Shown: positions 33,423 through 44,045 of the stretch, one piece after another | Position numbering within the stretch: the first letter of the stretch is position 1 | Layout: each line of letters begins with the position of its first letter | From: Ceratotherium simum simum | Taxonomy: Eukaryota; Chordata; Mammalia; Perissodactyla; Rhinocerotidae | Direction of reading: 5' to 3' | DNA length: 64,000 nucleotides | NCBI RefSeq assembly: GCF_000283155.1 | Contig: NW_004454207.1 | Coordinates: 7,185,756 to 7,249,755 of the forward strand | The notes under the pieces: generated by a model | Told to the model about the DNA's origin: nothing | Database searches by the model: none | Seen by the model: the letters and a program-made list of their open reading frames with translations, nothing else | Position numbers and translations under genes: made by a program

Positions 33423-33862
33423 GGATGCTTTGTCATGCCCTCCAGATCCTCCTTTCAGGACTATGGTTCTCATTCCTCCAGGTGTTGGGAGTGATGGCTG
33501 CTGAGTGTTCTCAGCTGAGTGTCCCTCCAAGAATTGTCCTTGGAAGGGAGCACTTAGCCTTTGATTACACCCCTTCCCTAATGCAGCCTGGATTTAATGA
33601 CTGGTTGAAGTAGGGGTATAAAGGCCAATATACTAGCCCTGCCTTGGGGCAACTCTGAAGGGCTATCCCAGTTCCAGAGGCTCTGTGGGGTTGGCTGAAG
33701 CCTCTGTTACACCTGCACCACAGCTCAACTTCTCCCTGCCAGTTTCTGACCAGTCTCCCTCCCCTCACTCCCATACCAGTGTTGTTCATAAGAACATCCA
33801 TAATAAACTTCCTGCAGGCAGATCTCCACTGCACTCTGTTTCCAGGGAATCTGACTTCAGAC
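33423..33862 (+). repeat. LTR-like insertion inside L2
   Basis: About 440 bp unlike L2, holding 'taggggtataaaggccaata' (TATA-like), then 'ccataataaacttcctgcag' (polyadenylation-like) and an end near 'gaatctgacttcagaca'. The layout is that of a solo LTR, and the 3' end resembles the other LTR-like segments here. No clear target duplication was seen. Confidence 0.55.
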
Positions 33863-33998
33863 AGTTTACTTGTTCATTGTCTGTTCTCCTCACTAGACTG
33901 TTCAATGAGAGCAGGGACCTCATCTGTCTCATTTACTGCTGGGCCTAGAATAGTGTCCGGCACATGATAGGTGCTCAAAAAATATTCGTGGATTATGA
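33863..33998 (+). repeat. L2 LINE 3' terminus, right part of split copy
   Basis: 'gagagcagggacctcatctg', 'tactgctgggcctagaatag' and 'ggcacatgataggtgctcaa' are the L2 3' end, continuing the copy broken at 33,422. Confidence 0.8.
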
Positions 33999-34029
33999 AC
34001 AAAGGAACAAATGACTTTTATTTATCTAA

Positions 34030-34180
34030 ATCCACAACTCTACCCCATTTTCCATATGAGAAAACAAGCACAGAGAAGCCAATTAAATCTCCCAAGGACA
34101 CACAGCCGGTCAGTTGTGGAACCAGGACCACGCTTGTATGAATTCAATACCCACACTCCTTTCAAAACCAAGCACGACCT
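34030..34180 (-). repeat. MIR fragment, reverse
   Basis: 'ccccattttccatatgagaa' and 'cacacagccggtcagttgtg' are reverse MIR core and head motifs. Confidence 0.7.
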
Positions 34181-34274
34181 CTTGATATCTTTGTCATTGT
34201 GGGTAGTACCTCCTGCTTGGCTGGGGGCCGCGTGTCTTTGGCTCTTGTGGTCTGGCTGACTTCTTGGTGCACTT

Positions 34275-34545
34275 GGCATGGAAACCTCAATTTAGCCTTT
34301 AACTCTTCTCTCTCTGTTCTCTATCTCACTCACACCACTGACGTCTTCCATGCCTCTCTATATAACTGTGCTCCAAAGTGTCTTTTCTCCTCTGATTTCA
34401 CTGGTAACATGTTGGTCCAAAGCCTGATTAATCGCCAATTCAATCATTACAGTCCTTGCATTGGTGTCATCACCTCATGCTCTCATCTCCTTACCATCTT
34501 CTCCACCACAGTCAGGGGCCAAGCAAGACACAGAATTCATACCAG
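34275..34545 (+). repeat. Probable L2 LINE internal fragment
   Basis: C/T-rich sequence with repeated 'ctctctgttctctatctcac'-type words in the style of the L2 coding region. Decayed, low certainty. Confidence 0.4.
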
Positions 34546-35075
34546 ATGATTTAAATTAAGAAAACTCAACAAAGGAACAACACACTGAGGCATGGGCAGG
34601 GTTAGGGGTACAAACTGAGATGGTGAGGCATTCAGGACCAGCAAGAGCAGGGAGCTGTTGCCACTCCCAGGGATGAAGGGGTGAGGGAAGGAAATAGTGT
34701 TACTTGAGCCTGCAGAGAGTTGGAGCCAGGGAGGAGGAGACTCCCAGTGGGAGCTGTAATCCTGGAGGGGTGCGGACACTACCAGAGACGGGATGCCAGA
34801 GCAGAGAAGGAGCAGGGAAGAAATCCCCTGGCTTCTCTCTCCTGCCACTCAGAGCTCCTGCTAGTGTCTCCCATTAGCCAACCTCAGCTGGATGCCAGGT
34901 GGCAAGGAGACTGGGTGATGCAGTGTGTAAGTTCCTGAGGCATAGAATGGGGCAAAGAGGGACAGAGACTGGATCTGGGGGTCGAGAGGGGCAAAAGAGG
35001 AACCAACACGCCTTGATTCTCCAACAGAACAGCTAATCTTCACATCCCACCACCACCATCTCACAACACCTCTCC
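34546..35075. other. Intergenic sequence, no gene seen
   Basis: Purine-rich, with short overlapping frames on both strands and no recognisable domain. It may be an old LTR remnant. Confidence 0.3.
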
Positions 35076-35079
35076 ATTT

Positions 35080-35285
35080 GTAGATTACATTACAGATTAT
35101 GAAGCCCTTTGAAACACATATATCCTTTGATCCTCACAATGTCCCCATAAGGTAAGTACTGTCACCTACCCCATTTTACAGATGAGGAAACAACCTTAGA
35201 GAATTTGTGCTCACCCAAGATCATCACACAGCTAAGAACCTGAGCCTAGATTTGTGAATTCAAACCTTTTTACCAAAATCTAGGG
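35080..35285 (-). repeat. MIR SINE, reverse orientation
   Basis: 'ccccattttacagatgagga' and 'agatcatcacacagctaaga' are reverse MIR motifs. The preceding 'cctcacaatgtccccataag' is the matching tail. Confidence 0.85.
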
Positions 35286-35356
35286 CTCAATTTGAGCACA
35301 CAGTCAAGGTGTATATTCTCTGGAACATCTCTCTGTTCCTACCCTCTCTCCTTTCT

Positions 35357-35407
35357 GCACACACACACACAGAGACACACACACAGACACACACACACAT
35401 ATACACT
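35357..35407. repeat. (CA)n microsatellite, interrupted
   Basis: CA dinucleotides broken by two 'cagaga/cagaca' units and ending in 'catatacac'. Likely polymorphic in length. Confidence 0.9.
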
Positions 35408-35705
35408 ATAGTGTTAATGCTTCTCATTAACTTATCTTTTGGCCTTGACCGTCTCCTGTCCTTCAACAATTCTGCTTAGGACACCTTCATTTCTCATCAC
35501 CACACCTCATTCCAGTTAACTCAGGCTCATCAGCTCCTCTTCAGCACCTCACCTCCTCACCAGCTGCCTCTTGCCTCAAATACTGAAATGTGGTTGTGTA
35601 CACTGCTGCACTATCCAATATGGTAGCCGCCAGCCACTTGAAACATGACTAGTGTGACTGAGAAACTAATTTTTTATTTAATTTTAATAAATTTAAATAT
35701 AAAAC

Positions 35706-36362
35706 TGATACTTAGAGTTTAATCCCCCACCCCACCATCCTTAAGTGTGGGCTGTGCTTAGTGACTTGCTTTCAAGGAATAGAATATGAAAAGGGAAAAA
35801 AAAATAACTTACAGTGCAGAAACCTGGCAAACTACCTCAGCCTGGTGATCAAGGTCAACATCACCAGTAATAAGTCATGTTGACAGCATGTATCCTTGAT
35901 ATGATGTGATGAGAAGAGCACTTCACCTCTGTGGTTTCCCCCCCAAATCCCATAACCTCAATCTAATCATGAGGAAAACATCAGCCAAACTCTAATTGAG
36001 GGACATTGTTCAAAATACCTAACCAGTAATCTCCAAACTGTCAAAGTCACAAGAAACAAGGAAAGTCTGAGAAGCTGCCACAGACCAGAAGAGACTAAGG
36101 ATACACGAATAAATGCAATGTGATATCCTGGATTAGATCCTGGAACAGAATGAGGACATTAGTGGAAAAACTGGTGAAATCCAAATAAAGGCTGGAGTTT
36201 AGTTAATAGTAATGTATCCATGTTGTGTTTTGAGTCATGACAAAGGTCCGTAGTAAGTAAGATGTTAACAACAGGGAGACATGTGAGTTATCTACAGGAA
36301 CCTCTGTACCATCTTTACAACTTTTCTGTAAATGTAAAATTATTCTAAAATAAAAATAAAAA
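35706..36362 (+). repeat. Old L1 3' end (3' UTR), sibling of 6.9-7.8 kb
   Basis: 'catgaggaaaacatcagcca', 'gagggacattgttcaaaata', 'acaaggaaagtctgagaagc' and 'caacttttctgtaaatgtaa' occur in the same order as in the copy at 7.44-7.81 kb. The A-rich terminus is at about 36,343-36,362. Confidence 0.7.
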
Positions 36363-36727
36363 CTGTTATTTGATTCAGTTATTGGAAAACTTTTTGGAAT
36401 AACTTGAGTATGTTAACTTACTTTTTCAACTGTAAATTTTATAAAATCTAAGCACAGATCAAGGATTTCCAATGAAAATTTAGCATCCAAAATGAGATGT
36501 GTTACAGGTATAATTGCACACCAGATTTTGAAGACTGCGTACAAAAAAAAAGAATGTAAAATATCTGGATAATTTCTCAAACATTGACTACATGTTGAAA
36601 TGATATTTTGGATATATTGGGTTCAATAGGATATATTACTGAAATTAATTTCACTTGTTTCATTTCACTTTTTTTAATATGGCTATTAGAAAATTTAAAT
36701 TATGTATGTGGCTTGCATTGTATTTCT

Positions 36728-37502
36728 TTTTTTTTTTTAGTTCTTTTTTTTTTTTTTNNNNNNNNNNNNNNNNNNNNNNNNNNNNNNNNNNNNNNNNNNN
36801 NNNNNNNNNNNNNNNNNNNNNNNNNNNNNNNNNNNNNNNNNNNNNNNNNNNNNNNNNNNNNNNNNNNNNNNNNNNNNNNNNNNNNNNNNNNNNNNNNNNN
36901 NNNNNNNNNNNNNNNNNNNNNNNNNNNNNNNNNNNNNNNNNNNNNNNNNNNNNNNNNNNNNNNNNNNNNNNNNNNNNNNNNNNNNNNNNNNNNNNNNNNN
37001 NNNNNNNNNNNNNNNNNNNNNNNNNNNNNNNNNNNNNNNNNNNNNNNNNNNNNNNNNNNNNNNNNNNNNNNNNNNNNNNNNNNNNNNNNNNNNNNNNNNN
37101 NNNNNNNNNNNNNNNNNNNNNNNNNNNNNNNNNNNNNNNNNNNNNNNNNNNNNNNNNNNNNNNNNNNNNNNNNNNNNNNNNNNNNNNNNNNNNNNNNNNN
37201 NNNNNNNNNNNNNNNNNNNNNNNNNNNNNNNNNNNNNNNNNNNNNNNNNNNNNNNNNNNNNNNNNNNNNNNNNNNNNNNNNNNNNNNNNNNNNNNNNNNN
37301 NNNNNNNNNNNNNNNNNNNNNNNNNNNNNNNNNNNNNNNNNNNNNNNNNNNNGATTCCTCAAAAAATCAACGATAGAACTACCATATGATCCAGCTATTC
37401 CACTGTTGGGTATTTATCCAAAGAACTTGAAAACACCAATTTGCAGAGGTACATGCACCCCTGTGTTCATTGCAGCCTTATTCACAATAGCCAAGACTTG
37501 GT
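36728..37502. mobile_element. L1 insertion with apparent 5' inversion, mostly hidden by gap
   Basis: The left side starts with poly(T), the poly(A) of an L1 on the reverse strand. The right side (37,353-37,497) reads forward through the end of ORF2, with LPYDPAIPLLGIYPKN and CTPVFIAALFTIAKTW visible. The host sequence 'ttgcattgtatttct' occurs at about 36,713-36,727 and again at 37,503-37,517, a target duplication. Opposite orientations within one duplication pair suggest twin-primed insertion. Confidence 0.65.
36758..37352. other. Assembly gap (595 N)
   Basis: All bases are N. The long open frames spanning it are artefacts. The gap lies inside an L1 and follows a T15-17 run, a common cause of assembly failure. 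Confidence 0.99.
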
Positions 37503-37529
37503 TGCATTGTATTTCTATTGGAAGTTAAG

Positions 37530-37765
37530 AATACAGACCCTTGAGCCAAACAGGGTGGAAATCCTGGCTGTGAACCTACTAACTGATTGACCTTGAGCAA
37601 GTTAGTTAACCTTTCTGTGTCACAGTTATCCATCTGTAAATAGAGTACCTACCTCATGGAGTTGTTGGGAGGATTCAACAAGCTCATCTGTATAATGTGC
37701 TGAGTGATAGTGAGCACTGGAACATAGTAAGCACTCAATAAATGCTAGCCATCATCGTTACAGTA
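37530..37765 (+). repeat. MIR SINE, near full length
   Basis: 'ctgattgaccttgagcaagt', 'ctgtgtcacagttatccatc' and 'tagtaagcactcaataaatg' span the forward MIR from core to tail. Confidence 0.9.
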
Positions 37766-38955
37766 GGGCTATTTATAGCCAAAGGGCCTTTGGAGGTTCA
37801 TCAGAGTCCTGAAGGGATGCACTGCCAAAGCTGAGAGGGAGCAAGGAAGAAAGACCCTCACTGCTTTCTCCTCCTGCCCTCCACCTTCCTGACAGGGCCT
37901 CCCATTGCTCAGTCTCTATGGGAAGCCAGCCAGCAAGTGAGCCCAGGCAATGCCGTCTACAGGGCTCAGCCTCCTGGGATACCGAGCAAGGCAGAGAGAG
38001 ATGGGGAATAGATTTGGGCATGGGGGTGGACAAAGGAAGAGAACCAGCACACCTCGCTACTACTCTTGTAGCAACCAAAAGCCTAAAGCATCCTGCTGTC
38101 CACTCCCTCAGCCCTCTCTCTCGCATCCTTGATCCTCAGGACAGCCACGTTTAGCGCGTTTCCTTCAGCCCCTCCCACCTCCCTTTTCTTAGCAGACTCA
38201 GCTCTTGCCATGCTCAGAGCCTTTGAGCTATCACCAGTCCTGGACTCAATCTTTTCAGAGATTAGTCATGTATATAAAGAGATGGGCATCTTCTTTGTCT
38301 TTTCACTGATTTCTTGCCTTTATTCTATAAGGGGAAAAACTGACCTTTGAGGGCAAAGAGCCAGTATTCTCAATATTATGTACACCCCACTGCAGCCTGA
38401 AGTGACTGATTGATGAATATGATGAGAATGATGATTAGTGACCTCAGAATTGTGTTTTGAGTGGGTTTTTTCCCCTACAGGATTCTTCCCAGTGTTCCTA
38501 ACATCTACCTTACCTGGCCAAGTCACCATGTTCTGAAATGAATGAAGCTGGAGTGGATCTCCTTTGTGCAGGGGGAGCCTTACCTTTGTGAACTGACCGC
38601 ACTAGCTTTTTTCTTGTGTTAGCCGTGTGCTCTTGCCTCTGCTCAGTTTTTCCAGGGCACATGTGCAGGGAATCTAACGATGGATTCTGGCCAGCCTCTG
38701 GGCTATTATGTAAATAGGAGTCCTCTAGCACCCCCACACCCCCTTGGGAATCTCTCTAATTAAGTTTAAAACACACTCACATAGACACTCCTTTTCATGG
38801 TGTGAGGTGGTCTTAACACTACTCTGTTTTGGGGTATGGTTCTACTTTTAAGGATAGGGAGCACATGATTCTATGACCCTGGTTACTTAAGTGCTCAATC
38901 TCATTAAGCTCCTAAAATCATCACCTACTCCCAGGGTCTCCCAATGGGCTGTTTC
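37766..38955. other. Intergenic sequence, no gene seen
   Basis: Mixed composition. Overlapping open frames at 37,773-38,350 on both strands have no domains. No splice-flanked open segment was found. Confidence 0.35.
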
Positions 38956-39587
38956 CCCTGCCAATATTTATGCATTTTAGGCTATTTTATTAGGTGCATA
39001 CAAGTTTAGAATTGTTTTATCTTTCTGAGGAATTGAATGCTTTATAATGATCTAGTGACCCCTTCTAACCCTGATAATGCTTTTTCTCTTAAAGTCTATA
39101 TTTCCCAATGTAACTTTCTTTGGGTTAGTAATTGCCTAGCGTGTCCCTTTTTTATCCTATTGCTTTCTGCCTTTCAGCATTCTTATGCTGTTAGTGTGGC
39201 TCTTGTAGTGGACATATAGCTACATTTAAAAAAATCCTATGTGGCAATTTCTGTTTTTTAATTGGCTAGTTTAATTCACTTGCATATATGGTGAGTAATA
39301 ATAATTAAAATGTTTGGATTTGTTTTGCCACCTTATTTTTTAATTTTTTATTTGTGCTGCTTTTTCTATGATTCTTTTTCTTTCCCATTTCTTGCCACTT
39401 TTTGGATTATTTATGGGTTATTGTCTGTTTGTGGGTGTATTTGTTTCCTTATTTCATTGTTCTTTTTTAGTTGTTTGGACTTTATAGACCCTATTTTTAT
39501 TCACCTAGTGATTATTCTTGAAATTTTATCATGTATATTTTACTTACAAAGTCAAAGACTAAAGAATATTTTAACTTCCCTATAGAA

Positions 39588-39810
39588 CAGGAATTGGTAA
39601 ACTACGGCCCAATGATCAAATCTGCCCACCACCTGTCTTTGTAAATAAAGTTTTATTGGAACACAGCCTTGTTCTTTCATTTTTGTACCATCTATGGCTG
39701 CTTATACACTACAATGGCAGAGTTTCCTAGTCGTGACAAAAACTGAATGGTCTGCAAAACTTAGAATATTTACTGTCTGCCTCTTTACAGAATAAGTTTG
39801 ACAACCTCTG
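39588..39810 (+). mobile_element. hAT-type non-autonomous transposon
   Basis: The left end 'caggaattggtaaactacgg' and the right end 'aataagtttgacaacctctg' are imperfect terminal inverted repeats. The interior has 'ataaagttttattggaacac' and 'catctatggctgcttataca'. Complete at about 223 bp. Confidence 0.8.
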
Positions 39811-40116
39811 TTCTCTAATATTATTCTTAAGGATCTGAGTAGATTTAAACTCTGATCTCCTCTCTCTTGACTTGTATGTGATTATTGCCAAGGTTTTATT
39901 TTTGTCATTTTTTTCTTAACTCTATAAATTTGACATTACTGTTCCTTTTTTCCCAAATATTATTTGCTCATATGTATATATATTTTTACATTTTTACATA
40001 TTTGCTCATATGCATATGTGTTTTTATTGCTCACCATTCCTTTTTTGCATCTCAGATCATCCTTCTGACATCATTTCCCTTCTGCCTGAAGTACATCTTT
40101 TCGAAGACATTCCTTT

Positions 40117-40360
40117 TTTTTGTGTGTGAGGAAGACTAACCCTGAGCTAACATCTGTCACCAATCCTCCTCCTTTTGCTGAGGAAGACTGGCCCTGGGCT
40201 AACATCTGTGCCCATCTTCCTCCATTTTATATGGGATGCCGCCACAGCATGGCTTCACAAGCGGTGCATCGGTGTGTGCCCGGGATCCCAACCTGTGAAC
40301 CCCGGGCCGCTGCAGCGGAGCGTGCACACCTAACTGCTACTGCCACCGGGCCGGCCCCTA
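40117..40360 (-). mobile_element. ERE-type SINE, reverse, inserted in L1
   Basis: The upper strand runs from poly(T) through 'gaggaagactggccctgggc' to 'gccaccgggccggcccc'. A 14-bp target duplication with one mismatch is seen at 40,103-40,116 and 40,361-40,374 ('gaagacattccttt' / 'gaagacactccttt'). Confidence 0.92.
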
Positions 40361-41480
40361 GAAGACACTCCTTTAATGAAGATCTTTTGGTAATAAATCC
40401 CTCTGTTTTTGTGTATTTATAAATATCTTAATTTTCCCCTCCTTTCTGAAATATGATTTTCTGAGTATACAATTCTAAGCTGTAAGTTATTTTCTCTCAA
40501 CAATTGGAAGATAGTATTCTACCGTCTTCTGATTTCCGTTGTTGTTGAAGGCAACTGTTAGTCTAATTGTCATTCCTTTGAGCATGATCCATCTTTTCTC
40601 TCTGGCCCCTTTTAAGCCCTCTTGGCAGTGGGTGCTCTGCAGTTGAATTATGATGTGTTTAGGCATGAATTTCCTCTTTTTTTAATATCCTTCTTGGTAT
40701 ATGTCGTGATTCCTGGATATGGGTTATTCATCAGTCTTAGAAGATTCATGCCATTATCTCTTCAAATCTCTTTCTTTCTCTCTCTTTCTCCTCTTATTCT
40801 GCAACTCCAATTAGATTTATGTTTGACTTTCTCGTTCTAGCCTCCAATCACTTAATCTCTCATATTTTCCATCTCCTTCCCTCTCTGTGTTGCCTTCTGG
40901 GTAATTTCTAATCCTGTCTTCAGCTGGATTTAATCTACTGTTTAACTAGTCCATTTGGGGGTTTTGTTTCAATAATTGTATTTTTATTTATAGAAGTTCC
41001 ATTAAAAAAATTTTTCCTGGTTAGTTCTGCTAGCCTATTGTTGCCTGCTCATCTGTGTGATTGCATCTTTTATGTCTTTAAACATTTCATACATAGCTGT
41101 TCTGTATTCCATATCTGAAAATTCCTGTATCTCCAATCATTGCGGAGATCTGAATCTGTTATTTGTTGTTTATGCTGCCTGTAATTCCTGGTGGCTTGCC
41201 TTAGCATATTTCAAGCTTATTGCTTGATTTTAATCTGTGGGAATCGTCTAGGTCTAAACTAGAGAAGTTTTTTCCAAAGAGGATTGCTTCAGCAGAAAGG
41301 CAGTGATACCTCTGACCTAAGACCACTTCAGCCACCGGGAGGACCTTGACTAGTAAGTGGGTCCCAGGATCAGCATCCCCACCTCGATGCTGGCCCACGT
41401 TGCACTATTCCTGTAAATGTTGCGATTGGTGTCTACTCGCAGGGCATTTCCCCTATTACCTATTGCTTGCAGTTTAAGGC

Positions 41481-42900
41481 TTCTTGCTGTGGTCCAGGTT
41501 TGGGTTAGTTTTTATTTGGTGGGTAGCTGTTGTGGCAGCCTTTGGAAATCTCTCCAACCACTTGCGAGACTAGAGATGCCTTGAAGAATGTTTTATATCC
41601 AGGTCACAGCTGCTATGTGGTGGGAGAGTCCCTCAGAGCACTCCTTCTACCCCTAACACACACATAGACACATGCACACACACACCACCACCACCACCAT
41701 ATTGCTGGAAGCAGAAGGGTCATTGTTAAACTTCGAAACATACTGTTGTAGGGGGAAAATCTGGTTTAAAAAATGCCATTATTCATTGTTTCACTTACTG
41801 TACCAGATATAAAACTAGCTTTCTTATTTAGTCACTATTTTAGCAGCCCTAATATTGAGAATGGCTATGGGGCTCAAGGTGCTTGCTTCTTGTGTGCAAA
41901 GCTGCTCTTTTGGCACATGGTACCTAAAGACAGGTCCTGTCCCATAAGTTAGTTTGCCATTAGAAGTGGGCAGTGACGATCTTGGCCAGGAGGCTGGCAT
42001 TCTACTTGCCTTACTCTCACATACACACGGAAACTGTTGCTACTTCAGCACTACAGGTAGAGATAATTTAGCCTTCCTAGCTTGCTGTTTATTTGCCGAA
42101 TGCTTTACAACCCACATTTTTGGTAAGTCATTTCTCGCTACTCCTCAGAGAGAAAATCAGGTGGTCCACTCTAGATCCATTTCCATGTCTCCCACTTCTG
42201 ATCTTTGTGAAATGACTCAGATCCTCCAAACTTCCACCCTTTTCTCCTCTACGTTTACTGAATAAGTGGATCAGCTAAAATGAAAAACTGGGTGCCATAT
42301 CCTCCTTTTCCCAATACCACTTCTTTCTGGATGACGCATCAGGAAAAGGGGGCTGATCTGATGAATGTGCAAATGAACACTAGTATACTGATTTTTCTTT
42401 CTTCGAACACTTGCTATGGTGCAAGGGGAAAAACCTTGCATACAGTATCAGTGTTGTGGACAAGTACCTCTTTGCAAGGCTCCTTCCAGGATTGGGGAAA
42501 TTACTCCTTGTATTCAAAGGTCCCCACAGATACAGAGAGTGTGCTGCCACAGAGACGGCAGGAAGCCTATAAGTAGGTGGCCTTGGGAAAAGTGGGGCAG
42601 ATTGGATGGGGAAAGTATGGGAAGCACTTCCACCATTTTGAGAAGATAAGTTCCCTAAGACTATGAAGGGAAGAAGAGAAATTCACATTTATTGAACTCT
42701 TGTTATGGACCTGGTACTTTTCTTTCTTTCTTGAATAAATTATGAAAAAATGTCAAAAATAACAGAGACTATGGAGAATAACACCCATTTATATGGTAAC
42801 TCCATAGTTACCATGATAGGTAACTATCATGTAGAGTTAACAATTAACATTTTGTCATATTTGTTTCATCTATATTTTGTATTTAGAATTAGTATTTAGA
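41481..42900. other. Mostly unique intergenic sequence
   Basis: A short CA/CCA run lies at about 41,657-41,699. Open frames at 41,954-42,265 and 42,280-42,576 have no recognisable domain. No gene is supported. Confidence 0.35.
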
Positions 42901-42922
42901 ATTATAGACAGAATAATATTTT

Positions 42923-43136
42923 TTTTAATAATTTTATTTATTTATTTATTTATTTTTCCCCCAAAGCCCCAGTAGATAGTTGTATGTCATAGTTGCACAT
43001 CCTTCTAGTTGCTGTATGTGGGACGCGGCCTCAGCATGGCCGGACAAGCGGTGCGTCGGTGCGCACCCGGGATCCGAACCTGGGCCGCCAGCAGCGGAGC
43101 GCGCACACTTAAGCGCTAAGCCACGGGGCCGGCCCT
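42923..43136 (-). mobile_element. ERE-type SINE, reverse, CpG-rich and probably young
   Basis: From poly(T) with TTTA repeats to 'aagccacggggccggccc'. A 17-bp duplication 'agacagaataatatttt' is exact at 42,906-42,922 and 43,137-43,153. The GC-rich head keeps many CpGs ('gcgtcggtgcgcacccg'), which implies recent insertion compared with the other copies. Confidence 0.93.
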
Positions 43137-43153
43137 AGACAGAATAATATTTT

Positions 43154-43385
43154 ACCCTTAAAAACTTTATCATGTCCTATATAATCACAGTGCCATTATC
43201 ACACTAACAAAATTAACAATAATTCCCTAATATTATCTAACATTCCTTCTGTATTAAAATTTCCCCCAGTTGTCTCCCAAATGTCTTTTGCAGCTGGTTG
43301 TTCAAAGCAGGGTCAAACCAAGGACCATGCAATGCATTTGGACATCTAAGACTCTCTTAACCCAGATGGTTCTGGTAATTTTCAC
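43154..43385. repeat. Old L1 (L1M-type) fragment split by EREs
   Basis: 'cacagtgccattatcacact', 'aacaataattccctaatatt' and 'ccccagttgtctcccaaatg' match the L1 block at 26.78-26.87 kb. The same L1 probably continues left of the 42.9 kb ERE. Confidence 0.6.
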
Positions 43386-43399
43386 ATCTTATCCTTTTT

Positions 43400-43639
43400 G
43401 TGTGTGTGTGAGGAAGATTATCGCTGAGCTAACATCCATTGCCAATCCTCCTCTTTTTGCTGAGGAAGATCGGCCCTGGGCTAACATCCTTCCCCATCTT
43501 CCTCCACTTTATATGGGATGCCACCACAGCATGGCTTGATAAGCGGTGCGTAGGTCCAAGCCTGGGATCTGAACCTGTGAACCCTAGGCTGCCGAAGCAG
43601 AGGGTGTGAACTTAACCAGTACGCCACCAGGCCAGCCCC
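43400..43639 (-). mobile_element. ERE-type SINE, reverse, older copy
   Basis: It contains 'gaggaagattatcgctgagc', 'aacatccattgccaatcctc' and ends 'ccaccaggccagcccc'. The flanking duplication is 'acatcttatccttttt' against 'atatcttatcttttt'. Most CpGs in the head are lost. Confidence 0.9.
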
Positions 43640-43800
43640 ATATCTTATCTTTTTATCTTCATAACAATCCTAAGAGGTAATTATCATTATTTCCATTGTA
43701 CAAATACAAAAGTTGAGGCTAGAGGAGTAGTTAGCCCAAGACCACACTGTCAGTAAGTGTGTAGAGAACATTTCCTGCTTTTTTAGCTGCCCAGTATCCA
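43640..43800 (-). repeat. MIR fragment, reverse
   Basis: 'tatttccattgtacaaatac' and 'tagttagcccaagaccacac' are reverse MIR core motifs. Confidence 0.65.
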
Positions 43801-43864
43801 AAAACCCTTCCTATTTTGAGCAAGTTCTAGTGTATCTTTGTGGGGGCAAAGTCATTGTATTAAG

Positions 43865-44045
43865 TGTCTCAGCCATGGCTGTCCTTCAGAATCATCTCTA
43901 GAACTTAAAAAAAAAAAACAAACAAGCAGATTCCCCAACCTCTGCCCAGATTTCAGAATCAGAATTACTAGTGTGGGGCTGTGGAGTCCCTATTTTTAAA
44001 GCATTTCCTTAGCAGTTCTGATGCACATCCAGAGTCAAGACTTAC
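43865..44045 (+). mobile_element. MER5-like hAT-Charlie element
   Basis: 'cagccatggctgtccttcag' followed by 'gattccccaacctctgccca' and 'gttctgatgcacatccagag' shows the group's layout. An A12 run sits inside. Confidence 0.55.

Larger units (their letters stand above)
35603..37527 (+). mobile_element. hAT-type MER element, interrupted twice by L1
   Basis: The left end 'gctgcactatccaatatggt' through about 35,705, the interior 36,470-36,728 ('caccagattttgaagactgc') and the right end from 37,503 ('ttgcattgtatttctattgg') appear to be one element. An L1 3' end lies in the first break and an L1 with the assembly gap in the second. The copy at 8.99-9.25 kb supports the interior assignment. Confidence 0.55.
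38960..41480 (-). repeat. Old L1 5' UTR region, reverse orientation, interrupted twice
   Basis: The upper strand contains 'tattaggtgcatacaagttt', 'aatatcttaattttcccctc', 'gtatacaattctaagctgta', 'tctctttctttctctctctt' and 'tatagctgttctgtattcc'-like blocks, the reverse complement of old L1 5' UTRs. A hAT element (39,588-39,810) and an ERE (40,117-40,360) are inserted. No L1 ORF is intact. Boundaries are approximate. Confidence 0.65.

Noticed and set aside
37353..37497. Possible active L1 reverse transcriptase
   Set aside because: Only about 48 codons of the ORF2 end remain before the insertion edge, in a segment that appears inverted relative to the poly(A) side.
36608..37528. Long open frames (306, 244 and 220 codons) at 36.6-37.5 kb
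   Set aside because: They run through 595 N characters. The only real coding-like part is a fragment of L1 ORF2 on the right edge.
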